Positions 42,289 through 51,256 of a stretch of DNA of 64,000 nt are shown here, piece by piece. The notes under the pieces were generated by a model that saw nothing but the letters and a program-made list of their open reading frames with translations, was not told the DNA's origin and made no database searches. Position 1 is the first letter of the stretch. Every line of letters begins with the position of its first letter. Origin of the DNA: Caulobacteraceae bacterium (lineage in GTDB: Bacteria > Pseudomonadota > Alphaproteobacteria > Caulobacterales > Caulobacteraceae). The stretch is taken from NCBI GenBank assembly GCA_947475735.1, contig CANJLQ010000005.1, positions 124,001 through 188,000 on the forward strand. The letters run 5' to 3'. Both the position numbers and the translations under genes were made by a program.

Positions 42289-43923
42289 TCAGCCGAGCGA
42301 GCGCGCGGTGTTGATGACGTTGATCCCGTCGAAGCGGGTGGTCGAGGAGCCGTGGCTGACGGCCGACACCTGGGACGGCTGGCCCTTGCCGTCGAAGAAG
42401 GAGCCGAACAGCCGATAGTCGCTCTCGTCGCAGATCGCTGAGCACGACGCCCAGAACTCGGGCGTCCGCATCTGGTAGGCGACGTCCTCCAGCGGCTGGG
42501 TGATCTCACCGTTCTTGACCTCGTAGAACAGGGTGCCGCCGAACTGCGCATTGTAGCGTTGCTGGTCGATCGAGAACGACCCGCGACCCAGGATGTAGAT
42601 GCCGTTCTCGACGTTCTTGATCATATCCGCCGCCGTCATCGGCGCGCGGCCCGGGGCCAGGGAGACGTTCGGCATCCGCTGGAACTGCACCGTCGACCAG
42701 CCGTCCGCGTAGGAGCAGCCGTCCGAGGCGGTCTTGCCCAGGATGTGGGCCTGATCGCGGGTGCACTGGTAATCGACCAGGATGCCCTGATCGACCAGCG
42801 GCCAGCGCTTGGTGGCAACGCCCTCGTCGTCATAGCCGACGGCCCCCAGGCTGCCGACCTGGGTCTTGTCGGCGAACAGGTTGACGATCTCGGAGCCATA
42901 GCGGAACCGGTCGCGGCGCTTGTCGAGAGTCGCAAAGCTGGTGCCGGCGTAGTTGGCCTCATAGCCGAGCACCCGGTCCAGCTCGAGCGGGTGTCCGACC
43001 GATTCGTGGATGGTCAGGCCCAGGTGGTTGGGGTCCAGGATCAGGTCGTAGCGACCCGGCTCGACCGACTTGGCGGTCAGCTTCTCGCGGGCCTGCTGGG
43101 CGGCAGCGATGGCATCCTCGCGCATGTCATAGGAGTTGCCGTAGCTGATGATGCCGCCAGGGCCGTTCAGCTTGTCGGCGGCATTGCCGTCCAGATACTC
43201 GTAACCCAGGCCCATCGGGGCCGACAGGCCTTCGCGGCTGCGGAACTTGCCGCTGGCCGCGTCGATGGCGGTCACCGTGAACGGGGCCCAGATGCGATGC
43301 ACGTCCTGGTCGATGTAGGAGCCGTCGGTGGAGGCGAAATACTTCTGCTCGTTGACCAGGAACAGCTGGGAGTTGACGAAGTTGGCACCCGCGGCCTGCG
43401 CCGCCGCGTTGACGCCCAGCAGCAGCTCGACCTTTTCGGCGATCGGCACTTCCATGGCGTTGCGGCGGATCGGCGTCTTCCAGCTGACCTCGCCGACGCC
43501 GGGCGTGGGGGCCAGTTGCACGGCTTGCGTCTGGTTGACCGCATTGGCGCGGGCGATGGCGACGGCGAGCCGCGCCGCCTCGGCCACGGCCTCCGGCGTC
43601 ATGGTGTTCGTGGCCGAGAAGCCCCAAGCCCCATCGGCGATGACGCGGACGCCGACGCCGGTCGACTCGGTGTTAACCACGTTCTGGACGTTGGCTTCGC
43701 GCGTGATGACGAACTGGCGCAGATAGCGGCCGACGCGCACGTCGGCATAGCTGGCCCCGGCCCCGGTCGCGGCGCTCATGCCCGCATCGGCCAGGCGCTT
43801 CTTGACGGCGATGTCGATGGTGTCGACCAGTTGGCTGGCGGCAATGGCCCGTCCGGCGAAGCTCGGCAGCAGGACGCCGCCCGCTCCGATTCCGCAGGCC
43901 GCTAGGAACGAACGTCTATCCAA
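42289..43923 (-). CDS. TldD-like metalloprotease subunit with Tat signal
   Basis: 544 residues, about 60 longer than E. coli TldD because of a twin-arginine signal peptide MDRRSFLAACGIGAGGVLLP. The catalytic HExxxH motif is present as LTIHESVGHPLE (about 306). The C-terminal cysteine that completes the zinc site in E. coli TldD (in CGKDGQ) is not seen at the corresponding place, which reads FFDGKGQ (about 514). Three other cysteines occur nearby. It is the first gene of the block. Either a periplasmic variant of the protease, or the signal is not used; the partner gene has none. Confidence 0.85.
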   Translation of the reverse strand: MDRRSFLAACGIGAGGVLLPSFAGRAIAASQLVDTIDIAVKKRLADAGMSAATGAGASYADVRVGRYLRQFVITREANVQNVVNTESTGVGVRVIADGAWGFSATNTMTPEAVAEAARLAVAIARANAVNQTQAVQLAPTPGVGEVSWKTPIRRNAMEVPIAEKVELLLGVNAAAQAAGANFVNSQLFLVNEQKYFASTDGSYIDQDVHRIWAPFTVTAIDAASGKFRSREGLSAPMGLGYEYLDGNAADKLNGPGGIISYGNSYDMREDAIAAAQQAREKLTAKSVEPGRYDLILDPNHLGLTIHESVGHPLELDRVLGYEANYAGTSFATLDKRRDRFRYGSEIVNLFADKTQVGSLGAVGYDDEGVATKRWPLVDQGILVDYQCTRDQAHILGKTASDGCSYADGWSTVQFQRMPNVSLAPGRAPMTAADMIKNVENGIYILGRGSFSIDQQRYNAQFGGTLFYEVKNGEITQPLEDVAYQMRTPEFWASCSAICDESDYRLFGSFFDGKGQPSQVSAVSHGSSTTRFDGINVINTARSLG

Positions 43924-44089
43924 GGCTTCCTCCTCCGCCGGCGGCCCGACAGAGCGGACGCCTCACTGCGCGACGGACACCCCCCGCGCGACCTGGGACG
44001 CATCCTTACCGGGGGAGGGGCGGACGTAAACCGTCCGCATCATTACATTCTCGACACCTTGCGGTGGCCCGACCGTCGCATAGGGCGGC
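43924..44089. other. intergenic gap with small hairpin
   Basis: 166 bases between two minus-strand genes. A 7-base inverted repeat, GCGGACG-TAAAC-CGTCCGC at 44020-44038, lies about 50 bases beyond the TspO-like stop and could weakly terminate it. The rest should contain the promoter of the TldD gene; no convincing -35/-10 pair was recognised. Confidence 0.35.
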
Positions 44090-44914
44090 TCAGACTGCGG
44101 CGGGCGGCTCGGCCTCGACCGGGATGCGCGCCGTCGGACGAAGGCGGAAGGTCAGAGCCAGCGCGCCGCCGAGGACCAGCAATGACGCCGCGATCGCGCC
44201 GATCGCCAGCACAGCGTTGCCCTTGTCCTGCTCCGCCACGAACACGCCCAGCAGGCCCCAGGCGACGGGAAGGGGATAGGCCAGCAGGCGTGTTCGCCAG
44301 GTCACGAACAGGGCGAAGGCGCTCACCCCGGCCACGGCGATCAAGGCCCAAGCGGTCGGAGCCAGGACAGTCGGCAGGTCGCCGTTGCCCGTCGCGACCG
44401 TCAGCAGATTGACCGGCGAGGCGATGGTCAGCCATCCTGCGAGAGCCCCCAGGGGCCAAGCCACCAGCCAACGATCGCGATCCCATCGCGCCAGATCGCG
44501 GATGTGCCGGGCGTGGACCAGGAGCGGGATCACCAAGGCGCTGAGGGCTCCGAAGATCAGGACGACGGTCGCGACCTCTGCGTCCCAGGCGGCCGCCAGA
44601 ATCCACCAACCGATGCCGAGGAAGGCGAGGACGGAGGGCCAGCCGAAGGCGCGGATCATGTCGCTCTCGCCCGTCTGAGGCAGGACCTGACGGATCGCAT
44701 AGGCGATCAGGCCCAGATAAATCGGCCCCCAGATGGCGAAGGCCCACCCGACGACACGCAGGGTCGCGTCGCTGTCGGCCGAGAACTCGGCCGGCGTCTG
44801 ACCGATGCCGGCGAACTGCTGGAGCTGGCCGGCGACGACGGCGAAGACGACCGAGGCCAGCACGACCAGTCGGCGAGTCTTCTGCGCGGGGGTCGGGCGG
44901 ACGATCGACGACAT
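44090..44914 (-). CDS. TspO/MBR-like multi-pass membrane protein
   Basis: 274 residues with about seven hydrophobic segments. GWAFAIWGPIYLGLIAYAIR (about 56-75) resembles the conserved tryptophan-containing helix of TspO/MBR-related 'tryptophan-rich sensory' proteins, and WWILAAAWDAEVATVVLI continues the pattern. It is longer than classical TspO (about 160 residues), so it belongs to the extended subgroup at best. Ligand and role unknown. It is divergent from the small acidic protein gene. The opposite and alternative frames across it are shadows. Confidence 0.6.
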   Translation of the reverse strand: MSSIVRPTPAQKTRRLVVLASVVFAVVAGQLQQFAGIGQTPAEFSADSDATLRVVGWAFAIWGPIYLGLIAYAIRQVLPQTGESDMIRAFGWPSVLAFLGIGWWILAAAWDAEVATVVLIFGALSALVIPLLVHARHIRDLARWDRDRWLVAWPLGALAGWLTIASPVNLLTVATGNGDLPTVLAPTAWALIAVAGVSAFALFVTWRTRLLAYPLPVAWGLLGVFVAEQDKGNAVLAIGAIAASLLVLGGALALTFRLRPTARIPVEAEPPAAV

Positions 44915-45053
44915 GCGGGCTCCGGGCGAACGCTGACAGCTTCAGCATTAGTGACAGAATACGCGCGAAAGCCGCGATTGTTCATCGCAATCGACGCGGC
45001 GGAACCGCGCGTGTCGGCCGGGGTTGGGCATAGGCACCCACAGGAGGCCGACC

Positions 45054-45278
45054 ATGGCTGAAGAGACGAAGATCCCCGAGGAGACCCCTCATTTCGAGAC
45101 CAGCGACGTCGAGGCGAACCTGGCCATGGAGCAGGGGCTGGGCGTCGGCGCGCGCGAACTGGCCGCTCAGCGCGACCCCGGCGGCCTCGTGACACCGGAC
45201 GAGGATGAAGACGAGATCGCCGGGGACGACGACGCGATCGACCGCGACACGGCCGTCCAGGGCGATCCCTCGATCTAG
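45054..45278 (+). CDS. small acidic hypothetical protein
   Basis: 74 residues, strongly acidic, especially the run [15 protein letters not shown] before the end. No domain, signal or membrane segment recognised. AGGAGG eight bases before the ATG makes it a credible gene; an in-frame ATG further upstream lacks such a site. The TAG shares the four bases CTAG with the stop of convergent purQ. Likely a soluble, partly disordered protein; function unknown. Confidence 0.7.
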   Translation: MAEETKIPEETPHFETSDVEANLAMEQGLGVGARELAAQRDPGGLVTPDEDEDEIAGDDDAIDRDTAVQGDPSI

Positions 45279-45937
45279 GCCGCCGCGTAGATCGAGCGGA
45301 ACAGCGTGGCCCCGTCCGCCGAGCCGAGTTCAGCCTCGAACGCCCGATCCGGATGGGGCATCATCCCCAGCACGTTGCCGCGCGCGTTCTGCAGGCCCGC
45401 GATGTCGCCGACCGAGCCGTTGGGGTTGTCGACGTAACGGAACACGACCTGCCCCTCGCCCTCGATGCGGGCCAGGGTGTCGGCGTCAGCGAAATAGTTT
45501 CCGTCGCCATTGCCCTGGGTCATCACCACCTCGCGCTGGCCTTGATAGCCGGCCGTGAAGCGCGTTTGACCATTGGCGACCTCAAGGCTGATCGGCTTGC
45601 AGACGTATTTCAGTCCGGCGTTCCGCAGCAGAGCGCCCGGCAGCATCCCGGCCTCGCACAAAATCTGAAATCCGTTGCAGATGCCCAGCACCGCCACGCC
45701 GTCTTCGCCCGCCTTCTTCACCGCCTGCATGATCGGCGACTGGGCCGCCATCGCCCCGCAACGCAGGTAGTCGCCGTAGGAGAACCCGCCGGGCAGAACG
45801 ATCAGATCCAGCCCGGACGGCAGCGCGGTGTCCTGATGCCAGACCATCTCGACCCGCTCGTTGGTCGATCGTTCGATGGCGACCTTGCAGTCGCGATCGC
45901 AGTTGGAACCGGGGAAGACGATGACGGCGGCGCTCAT
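45275..45937 (-). CDS. purQ: phosphoribosylformylglycinamidine synthase subunit PurQ
   Basis: 220 residues, class I glutamine amidotransferase that supplies ammonia to PurL in the fourth step of purine synthesis. FPGSNCDRD marks the start, the nucleophile Cys is in LGICNGFQI (about 86), and the catalytic His is in [10 protein letters not shown] (about 191). In most relatives purS lies directly before purQ; here purS is about 2.8 kb away with other genes between. It starts 33 bases after the HD-domain gene and may be transcribed with it. Confidence 0.97.
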   Translation of the reverse strand: MSAAVIVFPGSNCDRDCKVAIERSTNERVEMVWHQDTALPSGLDLIVLPGGFSYGDYLRCGAMAAQSPIMQAVKKAGEDGVAVLGICNGFQILCEAGMLPGALLRNAGLKYVCKPISLEVANGQTRFTAGYQGQREVVMTQGNGDGNYFADADTLARIEGEGQVVFRYVDNPNGSVGDIAGLQNARGNVLGMMPHPDRAFEAELGSADGATLFRSIYAAA

Positions 45938-45970
45938 GGCGCGGGCGTTTAGCAGGGTTCGCCCGGCCTG

Positions 45971-46681
45971 TCAGGGCCTGGCGCCCTCCGGCGTCTCGGC
46001 GCGAACCCTGGCGAGGAATTCGGTCATGGCGCCGACCCGCTCCGGGGCGGCGCGGCGCGCCGCCTCGGTCTTCAGACGCGGCGGTATCGCGACGGCGAAC
46101 CGCTCGATGCCCCTCAGCGCCCCATCGTAGTGGTCGCCCTCTCCCGTGGCGGCCAGCAGGCGCGCCGCGCCGAGCGCGCCGAGGAAGTCCAGGGCATCGG
46201 CATCGTGCATGACGATGGCCTCGGGCCCCTCCGGTTCCTTATCGTACATGTGGCCGAGGATGGCGGCGCGGACGGCCGGAAACTTCTCCATCGGAAAGCC
46301 CGCTTCGGCCAGGAAGGGCTCGGCCAGCTCGACCGAGCGCACCGCATGATCGACCCCGGCGACCGCGAACGGCGCGATGCCGCCCCAGTCGTGCAGGAAG
46401 GCGGCGGCGAACAGCACGTCGAGGTCGACGGCGATCCCTTCGGCCTCCGCCAGCGAGGTCGCGAGCAGGTAGTTGCGTTCCGAATGCCGCCAGCCCCAGC
46501 TGGGATGGGCAAGGTTCTGCTGGGCGTGGGCGTGGACCGCTTGTCGCCAGGGGGTGCCCAGCGGAATGCCCGCGGGCGTCGCGGTGGCCTCTGCGGGCGT
46601 AGACGCCGGCTCTTGACGGGCGTCGGCCGGCGACGCCAAGGCCATCGCCGCCAGCATGGCCATCAGTCCCGTGGTTCTCAT
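45971..46681 (-). CDS. exported HD-domain hydrolase
   Basis: 236 residues. The N-terminus MRTTGLMAMLAAMALASPADA is a signal peptide. The metal-dependent HD motif is clear: histidine in WRHSERNYLLA, the HD pair in AAFLHDWGG (about 100), and the distal aspartate in MHDADALDFLG. HD enzymes usually hydrolyse phosphate esters in the cytoplasm, so a periplasmic version is unusual; the substrate is unknown. GGGGTGAGG ahead of the ATG supports this start over the longer open frame. Lies between the PEBP-like gene and purQ. Confidence 0.78.
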   Translation of the reverse strand: MRTTGLMAMLAAMALASPADARQEPASTPAEATATPAGIPLGTPWRQAVHAHAQQNLAHPSWGWRHSERNYLLATSLAEAEGIAVDLDVLFAAAFLHDWGGIAPFAVAGVDHAVRSVELAEPFLAEAGFPMEKFPAVRAAILGHMYDKEPEGPEAIVMHDADALDFLGALGAARLLAATGEGDHYDGALRGIERFAVAIPPRLKTEAARRAAPERVGAMTEFLARVRAETPEGARP

Positions 46682-46753
46682 CGCCTCACCCCGTTTCTCG
46701 TTTTGACCTGTTTCTCTAGAGGCCCGCCATCGGGGTCTTGGCAAGCCTTCAGC

Positions 46754-47350
46754 TTAGCGACCGAACAGCCCAGTCAGCGTGCCCTGGGCGATCGCGGCCG
46801 CCTCGAGAGCCGCCTTGAACGCCGGGCCTTCGGTCGAGGCATCGACCGGTAGGGTCGTTTCGCTGAGGGCGTAGACGGTGAAGACATAGCGGTGGGGGCG
46901 CCCGACGGGGGGACAGGGCCCGCCATAGCCGGCATCGCCGAAATCGGTCAGGCCCTGAACGGCTCCCGGCGGCAGCTGGCCTCGGCGACTGCCCGCCCCG
47001 GCGGGCAGGGACGTGATCGATGCGGGAATATTGGCGACCGTCCAGTGCCACCAGCCGTCCCCCGGAGCATCCGGATCGAACATCGTGACGGCATCGCTGG
47101 CGGCTTCCGGAACGGGCTCCCACACCAGGGCGGGCGAACGGTTCGACCCGACGCAGCCGAACCCGGAATAGGCATGGCCCAGCGCCAGGGTCCCACCCTC
47201 GGCGAAGTCGGGGCTGGTTATGGCGATGGGCTGTCGGGTGGCCTGAACTTCGGGTGCGGCCTCTGCCTCGGGGGCCGGCGCCGCGGCAGGTTCGGTCCGA
47301 CCGCAACCGGCGAGACCGCTGAGAACAAGCACCAGAATCAGGCCGCGCAC
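46754..47350 (-). CDS. YbhB/YbcL-type PEBP family lipoprotein
   Basis: 198 residues from a GTG with GGAGAAG upstream. The lipobox LAGC lies at about residues 13-16, followed by a Pro/Ala/Glu-rich linker and the phosphatidylethanolamine-binding-protein fold. Family landmarks are RSPALVWEPVP, DPDAPGDGWWHWTVANIP and PCPPVGRPHRYVFTVYAL. Bacterial members are called Raf-kinase-inhibitor-like by homology only; they bind small ligands in the periplasm. It is divergent from the cyclopropane synthase gene, which also works on phospholipids, but a functional link is speculative. Confidence 0.88.
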   Translation of the reverse strand: MRGLILVLVLSGLAGCGRTEPAAAPAPEAEAAPEVQATRQPIAITSPDFAEGGTLALGHAYSGFGCVGSNRSPALVWEPVPEAASDAVTMFDPDAPGDGWWHWTVANIPASITSLPAGAGSRRGQLPPGAVQGLTDFGDAGYGGPCPPVGRPHRYVFTVYALSETTLPVDASTEGPAFKAALEAAAIAQGTLTGLFGR

Positions 47351-47489
47351 ATCGCTTCTCCGCCGAAATCAGTTTCTGAAGTTCGCTGCCGGGGGATGAT
47401 CCGTTACCGCGATCGATCCAGGTTCATCCGATGTCACTTCAGCGCCGCTGTCTGCGTATGCCGGGTCTGGTGAACCGTGAGGCTTGGCC

Positions 47490-48713
47490 GTGCTTGAGAA
47501 GATCGTTCAGTCGACGTTCCGGAACCGGCCCATCCATTTTCGGCTGCCCGACGGCCGGGAGGTCCGCGGTGGATCGGGCGGAGCGCCGGAGATGGTCGTG
47601 GCGCTCGGTGACTGGAAATCGGCGCGTCGAATCCTGGCCAACCCGGAGCTGGGTCTGGGCGAGGTCTATATGGACGGCGGGCTGACCATCGAAGGCGGCG
47701 ACATCTATGGCTTCCTCGACCTCGCCGCCGACGAGGTGACGTCCCGACCTCGCAAGCCGATGGAGGCGACCTGGAAGCTGAAACGCTGGATCGATCAGAC
47801 GAACGATCGCCTCGCCGCCCGACGCAACGTCGCCCACCACTATGACCTGTCTGTGGACTTCTATCGGCTCTTTCTGGACGAGGACCTTCAATACTCCTGC
47901 GCCTATTTCGAGAGTCCGGACCTGTCGCTCGAAGAGGCCCAGCTGGCCAAGAAGCACCTGCTGGCGACCAAGCTCGGCCTGTCGCCCGGCGACCGGGTGC
48001 TGGACATCGGGTGCGGCTGGGGCGGTCTGGGGCTGACGCTGGCGGAGATGGGCGGCAAGGTCACCGGGGTGACCCTCTCGGCCGAACAACTGGCCCTGGC
48101 CCAGGCAAGGTCGCGGGATCGTGGCCTCAGCCACCGCGCCGAGTTCCGGCTTCAGGATTTTCGCGACATCGACGAACGGTTCGACCGGATCGTCTCGGTC
48201 GGCATGTTCGAGCACGTGGGCGTGCCCAACTATCAGGCCTATTTCGACGGCATCGCGCGACTGCTGGAAGAGGACGGCGTGGCGGTGGTTCATTCCATCG
48301 GCCGTCGCGGGCCGCCCAGCCGCACCCAGCCGTGGATCGCCAAGCACATCTTTCCGGGTGGCTACATTCCCTCTCTGTCCGAGGTTCTGCCCGCGATCGA
48401 ACGGTCGGGCCTGTGGGTCACCGACGTCGAGATCTTGAGGCTGCACTATGCCGAGACTTTGCGGCACTGGCGCGATCGATTCCAGGCGCACCGGTCAGAG
48501 ATCATCGCCCTCTATGACGAGCGCCTGTTCCGGATGTTCGAGTTCTATCTGGCCTCGAGCGAGATCGGCTTTCGCCGGATGGGCCACATGATCTTCCAGC
48601 TACAGCTGACCCGGCGCCAGGACGCAGCACCGCTGACGCGGGACTACCTCACGCTTCCGGGCTGGCGGGCCGCGAACTCCAACGAGGTTCGCCGTCAGCC
48701 AGTGGTGTACTAG
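47490..48713 (+). CDS. cfa: cyclopropane-fatty-acyl-phospholipid synthase-like methyltransferase
   Basis: 407 residues. An N-terminal Cfa domain (LGEVYMDGGLTIEGGD) is followed by the SAM-binding VLDIGCGWGGLG (about 172), SVGMFEHVG, and RTQPWIAKHIFPGGYIPSL, all matching the cyclopropane synthase family that adds methylene or methyl groups to unsaturated acyl chains in the membrane. The GTG is preferred because GTGAGG sits 7 bases before it; an in-frame TTG two codons earlier has the site too close. It stands alone on the plus strand inside a run of minus-strand purine genes. Confidence 0.92.
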   Translation: MLEKIVQSTFRNRPIHFRLPDGREVRGGSGGAPEMVVALGDWKSARRILANPELGLGEVYMDGGLTIEGGDIYGFLDLAADEVTSRPRKPMEATWKLKRWIDQTNDRLAARRNVAHHYDLSVDFYRLFLDEDLQYSCAYFESPDLSLEEAQLAKKHLLATKLGLSPGDRVLDIGCGWGGLGLTLAEMGGKVTGVTLSAEQLALAQARSRDRGLSHRAEFRLQDFRDIDERFDRIVSVGMFEHVGVPNYQAYFDGIARLLEEDGVAVVHSIGRRGPPSRTQPWIAKHIFPGGYIPSLSEVLPAIERSGLWVTDVEILRLHYAETLRHWRDRFQAHRSEIIALYDERLFRMFEFYLASSEIGFRRMGHMIFQLQLTRRQDAAPLTRDYLTLPGWRAANSNEVRRQPVVY

Positions 48714-48731
48714 ACCCCGAAGATCATAAGC

Positions 48732-48968
48732 TCAGCCCACTTCGACGCGGTAGCTTTCGATCACCGTGTTCGCCAGCAGGGCTTCGCACATCTTCTTCGC
48801 CTCGGCGGCGGGATCGTCCACGCCTTTCAGGTCCAGTTCGATCAGCTTGCCGACACGCGCGTTCGATACGCCGGTCCAGCCCAGCCCCTGGAGGGCCCCC
48901 TCGACGGCCTTGCCCTGCACATCGAGAACGCCGGGCTTCAGGAACACATGCACCTTGACCTTGGCCAT
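48732..48968 (-). CDS. purS: phosphoribosylformylglycinamidine synthase subunit PurS
   Basis: 78 residues, the small structural subunit that bridges PurL and PurQ. KVHVFLKPGVLDVQGKAVEG and VSNARVGKLIELDL are the family landmarks. The start overlaps the purC stop as TGATG, so the two are coupled. Its usual downstream neighbour purQ is displaced by cfa, the PEBP and HD genes. Confidence 0.95.
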   Translation of the reverse strand: MAKVKVHVFLKPGVLDVQGKAVEGALQGLGWTGVSNARVGKLIELDLKGVDDPAAEAKKMCEALLANTVIESYRVEVG

Positions 48969-49729
48969 CAGTGCAGCCCTCCCTGAATGACCGTGGGCAT
49001 GTCCTTCATGATCCCCAGCCGCTTGGCCACCTCGGTATAGCTCTCGATGACGTTGCCCAGGTCGCGGCGGAAGCGGTCCTTGTCCATCTTCTCGCCGGTG
49101 GTCGAATCCCACAGCCGGCAGCTGTCGGGGCTGATCTCGTCGGCCAGGATGACGCGGCTGAAATCGTTTTCCCACACCCGGCCGAACTCGATCTTGAAGT
49201 CCACCAGGGTGATGCCCACCGCGCCGAACATGCCCGACAGATAGTCGTTCACGCGCAGCGTCATGGCCAGGATGTCGTCGATCTCCTGGGTCGAAGCCCA
49301 GTTGAACGCCGTGATGTGCTCTTCCGTCACCATCGGGTCGTTCAGCTCGTCCTTCTTGTAGTAGAACTCGATGATCGAGCGGGGCAGGGGGGTGCCCTCT
49401 TCCTGGCCCAGGCGCGTGGCCAGTGAGCCGGCGACGATGTTCCTGCAAACCACCTCCAGCGGAATGATCTCGACCTCGCGGATCAGCTGTTCGCGCAGGT
49501 TCAGCCGCTTGATGAAGTGGTTGGTCACGCCGATGCCGTTCAGGCGCGTCATGACGAACTCGCTGATCCGGTTGTTGATGACCCCCTTGCCCTCCAGCGT
49601 CGCCTTCTTCTGGGCGTTGAAGGCGGTGGCGTCGTCCTTGAAGTACTGGATCAGGGTGCCGGGCTCGGGTCCTTCGTAGAGGATCTTGGCCTTGCCCTCG
49701 TAGATCTTCTTGCGCTTGGTGTTCATCAT
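48968..49729 (-). CDS. purC: phosphoribosylaminoimidazole-succinocarboxamide synthase PurC
   Basis: 253 residues. It ligates aspartate to CAIR using ATP, the eighth step of purine synthesis. [14 protein letters not shown] (ATP site), [12 protein letters not shown] and [15 protein letters not shown] are diagnostic. Tandem ATG codons leave one residue of doubt about the start. Divergent from the DUF1476 gene across a 311-base gap. Confidence 0.97.
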   Translation of the reverse strand: MMNTKRKKIYEGKAKILYEGPEPGTLIQYFKDDATAFNAQKKATLEGKGVINNRISEFVMTRLNGIGVTNHFIKRLNLREQLIREVEIIPLEVVCRNIVAGSLATRLGQEEGTPLPRSIIEFYYKKDELNDPMVTEEHITAFNWASTQEIDDILAMTLRVNDYLSGMFGAVGITLVDFKIEFGRVWENDFSRVILADEISPDSCRLWDSTTGEKMDKDRFRRDLGNVIESYTEVAKRLGIMKDMPTVIQGGLH

Positions 49730-50040
49730 GGCGGTCCCAGACGGGGCGGAATGGCGTGGCCGAAAACGAAAATAGCGCGGCCAGAAAGTCGTCTGGACGG
49801 CGCGATCCGGTCTCGAGCTGAGCGGGAGGTTTGTCGCGCTGGCCATAGCGGAATTCGCCCTGCGACACAAACGGCCTCGTTGCGGCGAGTGAGGGTCTGG
49901 CCTGCTCCTGCCCGGCGTCTTCTGTGCATGGCGAATGGGCTGCGAGCCGTTATCCATTGCCTTGGGTCCGGCGGCGGATATAGACCCACCCGTCGGTCGG
50001 CCCTCGTCTGGTGTCGGCCCACGGGAGCTACGATTCACGC
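49730..50040. promoter_or_regulatory. divergent purC / DUF1476 intergenic region
   Basis: 311 bases without a convincing gene; frames through it have no ribosome-binding site and shadow-like composition. It must hold the promoters of purC and the zeta-inhibitor gene. I see no strong palindrome or repeat. Confidence 0.4.
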
Positions 50041-50364
50041 ATGACGACCTTCAACGACCGGGAAAAGGGCTTCGAGTCGAAGTTCGCGCTCGATCAGGAG
50101 CAGGAGTTCAAGGCCATGGCCCGGCGCAACAAGCTGCTGGGCCTCTGGGCGGCAGAGAAGATGGGGCTCAGCCCGGAATCCGGCGAAGACTACGCCAAGG
50201 CCGTGGTGCGCGCCGACTTCGAACAGCCCGGCGAGGAAGACGTGTTCCGCAAGATCGCCGGAGACTTCAAGGCGTCCAGCCTGAACGTGTCCGAGGGCGA
50301 GATCCGCTCCAAGATGGACGAGTTCGCTTCGGTCGCGCGCGATCAGGTTCGCGCCGGGGAATAA
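50041..50364 (+). CDS. DUF1476 / F1FO-ATP synthase inhibitor subunit zeta
   Basis: 107 residues, mostly helical. [20 protein letters not shown] is the family start, followed by [22 protein letters not shown]. In Paracoccus the homologous zeta subunit inserts its N-terminal helix into F1-ATPase and blocks ATP hydrolysis; the family is confined to alphaproteobacteria. It is divergent from purC and followed by a strong hairpin. Confidence 0.93.
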   Translation: MTTFNDREKGFESKFALDQEQEFKAMARRNKLLGLWAAEKMGLSPESGEDYAKAVVRADFEQPGEEDVFRKIAGDFKASSLNVSEGEIRSKMDEFASVARDQVRAGE

Positions 50365-50387
50365 TCGCCGCATACCGGGCAAGGAAA

Positions 50388-50417
50388 AAGGGCCGCAGCG
50401 GGGGATCTGCGGCCCTT
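50388..50417. terminator. hairpin after DUF1476 gene
   Basis: An 11-base stem AAGGGCCGCAG / CTGCGGCCCTT with an 8-base loop, preceded by an A-rich run and followed by TTCCTGT. It probably terminates the zeta gene, and may also serve the convergent fasciclin gene. Confidence 0.75.
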
Positions 50418-50511
50418 CCTGTGTCGGGGGGCTGGGGGGAAGGCCTGACCCGACGATGTGCGTCTCGCGCCTCATTGAAATGCGGCGCGAGACGTTTGGT
50501 TCACCGGAAAA

Positions 50512-51129
50512 TCAGCCCGGCATCACGACGGTGTCGATGACGTGCACCACGCCGTTCGATTGCAGCACATCGGCCTGGGTGACGGTCGAGGTGCCGCCGG
50601 CGGCGTCACGCAGGGTGACCGAGCCGTCCGCGTTCGGCGTGACCGTCAGGGTGCCGCCCTGAACCGTCGTCAGGGTGGCGCTGCCACCGCCCGCCTGAGC
50701 CTGGCTGGCCAGGTCGGCTGCGGTCAGGCGACCGGGCACGACGTGGTAAGTCAGGATCTTGGTCAGGTCTGCCTTGCCGGCCGGGGCCAGCAGGGCTTCA
50801 CGCGTGGCGGCCGGGATCTTTTCGAAGGCGGCGTTGTCCGGCGCGAACACCGTGAACGGGCCCGGGCCCGACAGGGTCTCGGCCAGCTCAGCGGCCTGGA
50901 CCGCGCTGACCAGGGTGGTGAGGTTTGACGCCTTGGCGGCGTTGGCGACGATGGTCTCGTTCGGGCTCATGGGCGCACCGCCGACCACAGGATCGGTCGA
51001 GGCGGTCGCGGCCGCGTCCGTGGCGGTCGCATCGGCGGCCGGGGCTTCCGTTTCGGCACCGCTGTTGCAGGCGGCGAGGCCGAGGATCGCGGCAGAGGCG
51101 ACGGAAAGGGTGAGGAGGCGGGTGTTCAT
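50512..51129 (-). CDS. fasciclin (FAS1) domain lipoprotein
   Basis: 205 residues. The lipobox LAAC lies at about residues 18-21, followed by an Ala/Thr/Glu-rich linker and one FAS1 domain with GPFTVFAPDNAAFEKIP, LTYHVVPGRLTAADL and NGVVHVIDTVVMPG. FAS1 proteins are small adhesion or surface-interaction domains; the bacterial role is unclear. GGAGAAG precedes the ATG. Confidence 0.92.
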   Translation of the reverse strand: MNTRLLTLSVASAAILGLAACNSGAETEAPAADATATDAAATASTDPVVGGAPMSPNETIVANAAKASNLTTLVSAVQAAELAETLSGPGPFTVFAPDNAAFEKIPAATREALLAPAGKADLTKILTYHVVPGRLTAADLASQAQAGGGSATLTTVQGGTLTVTPNADGSVTLRDAAGGTSTVTQADVLQSNGVVHVIDTVVMPG

Positions 51130-51256
51130 GGCATCTTCTCCTGAGTGCGCGCGCCCGGCATCGGACGATGCGGGCGGCGTCGGGAGCAAAGACGGTTGAG
51201 CATCACAAAGGATGCGTCCGCGATCACGTTTTACGGCGCGACAGGGCGACGCAGGG

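Noticed and set aside
44043..44948. Alternative 301-codon minus-strand frame over the TspO-like gene
   Set aside because: Arg/Gly/Asp-rich shadow without hydrophobic segments; the 44090-44914 frame has clean membrane helices.
49730..50038. N-terminal extension of purC
   Set aside because: PurC proteins begin at KKIYEGKAK; the added ~100 residues are shadow-like and would cover the divergent promoter of the DUF1476 gene.
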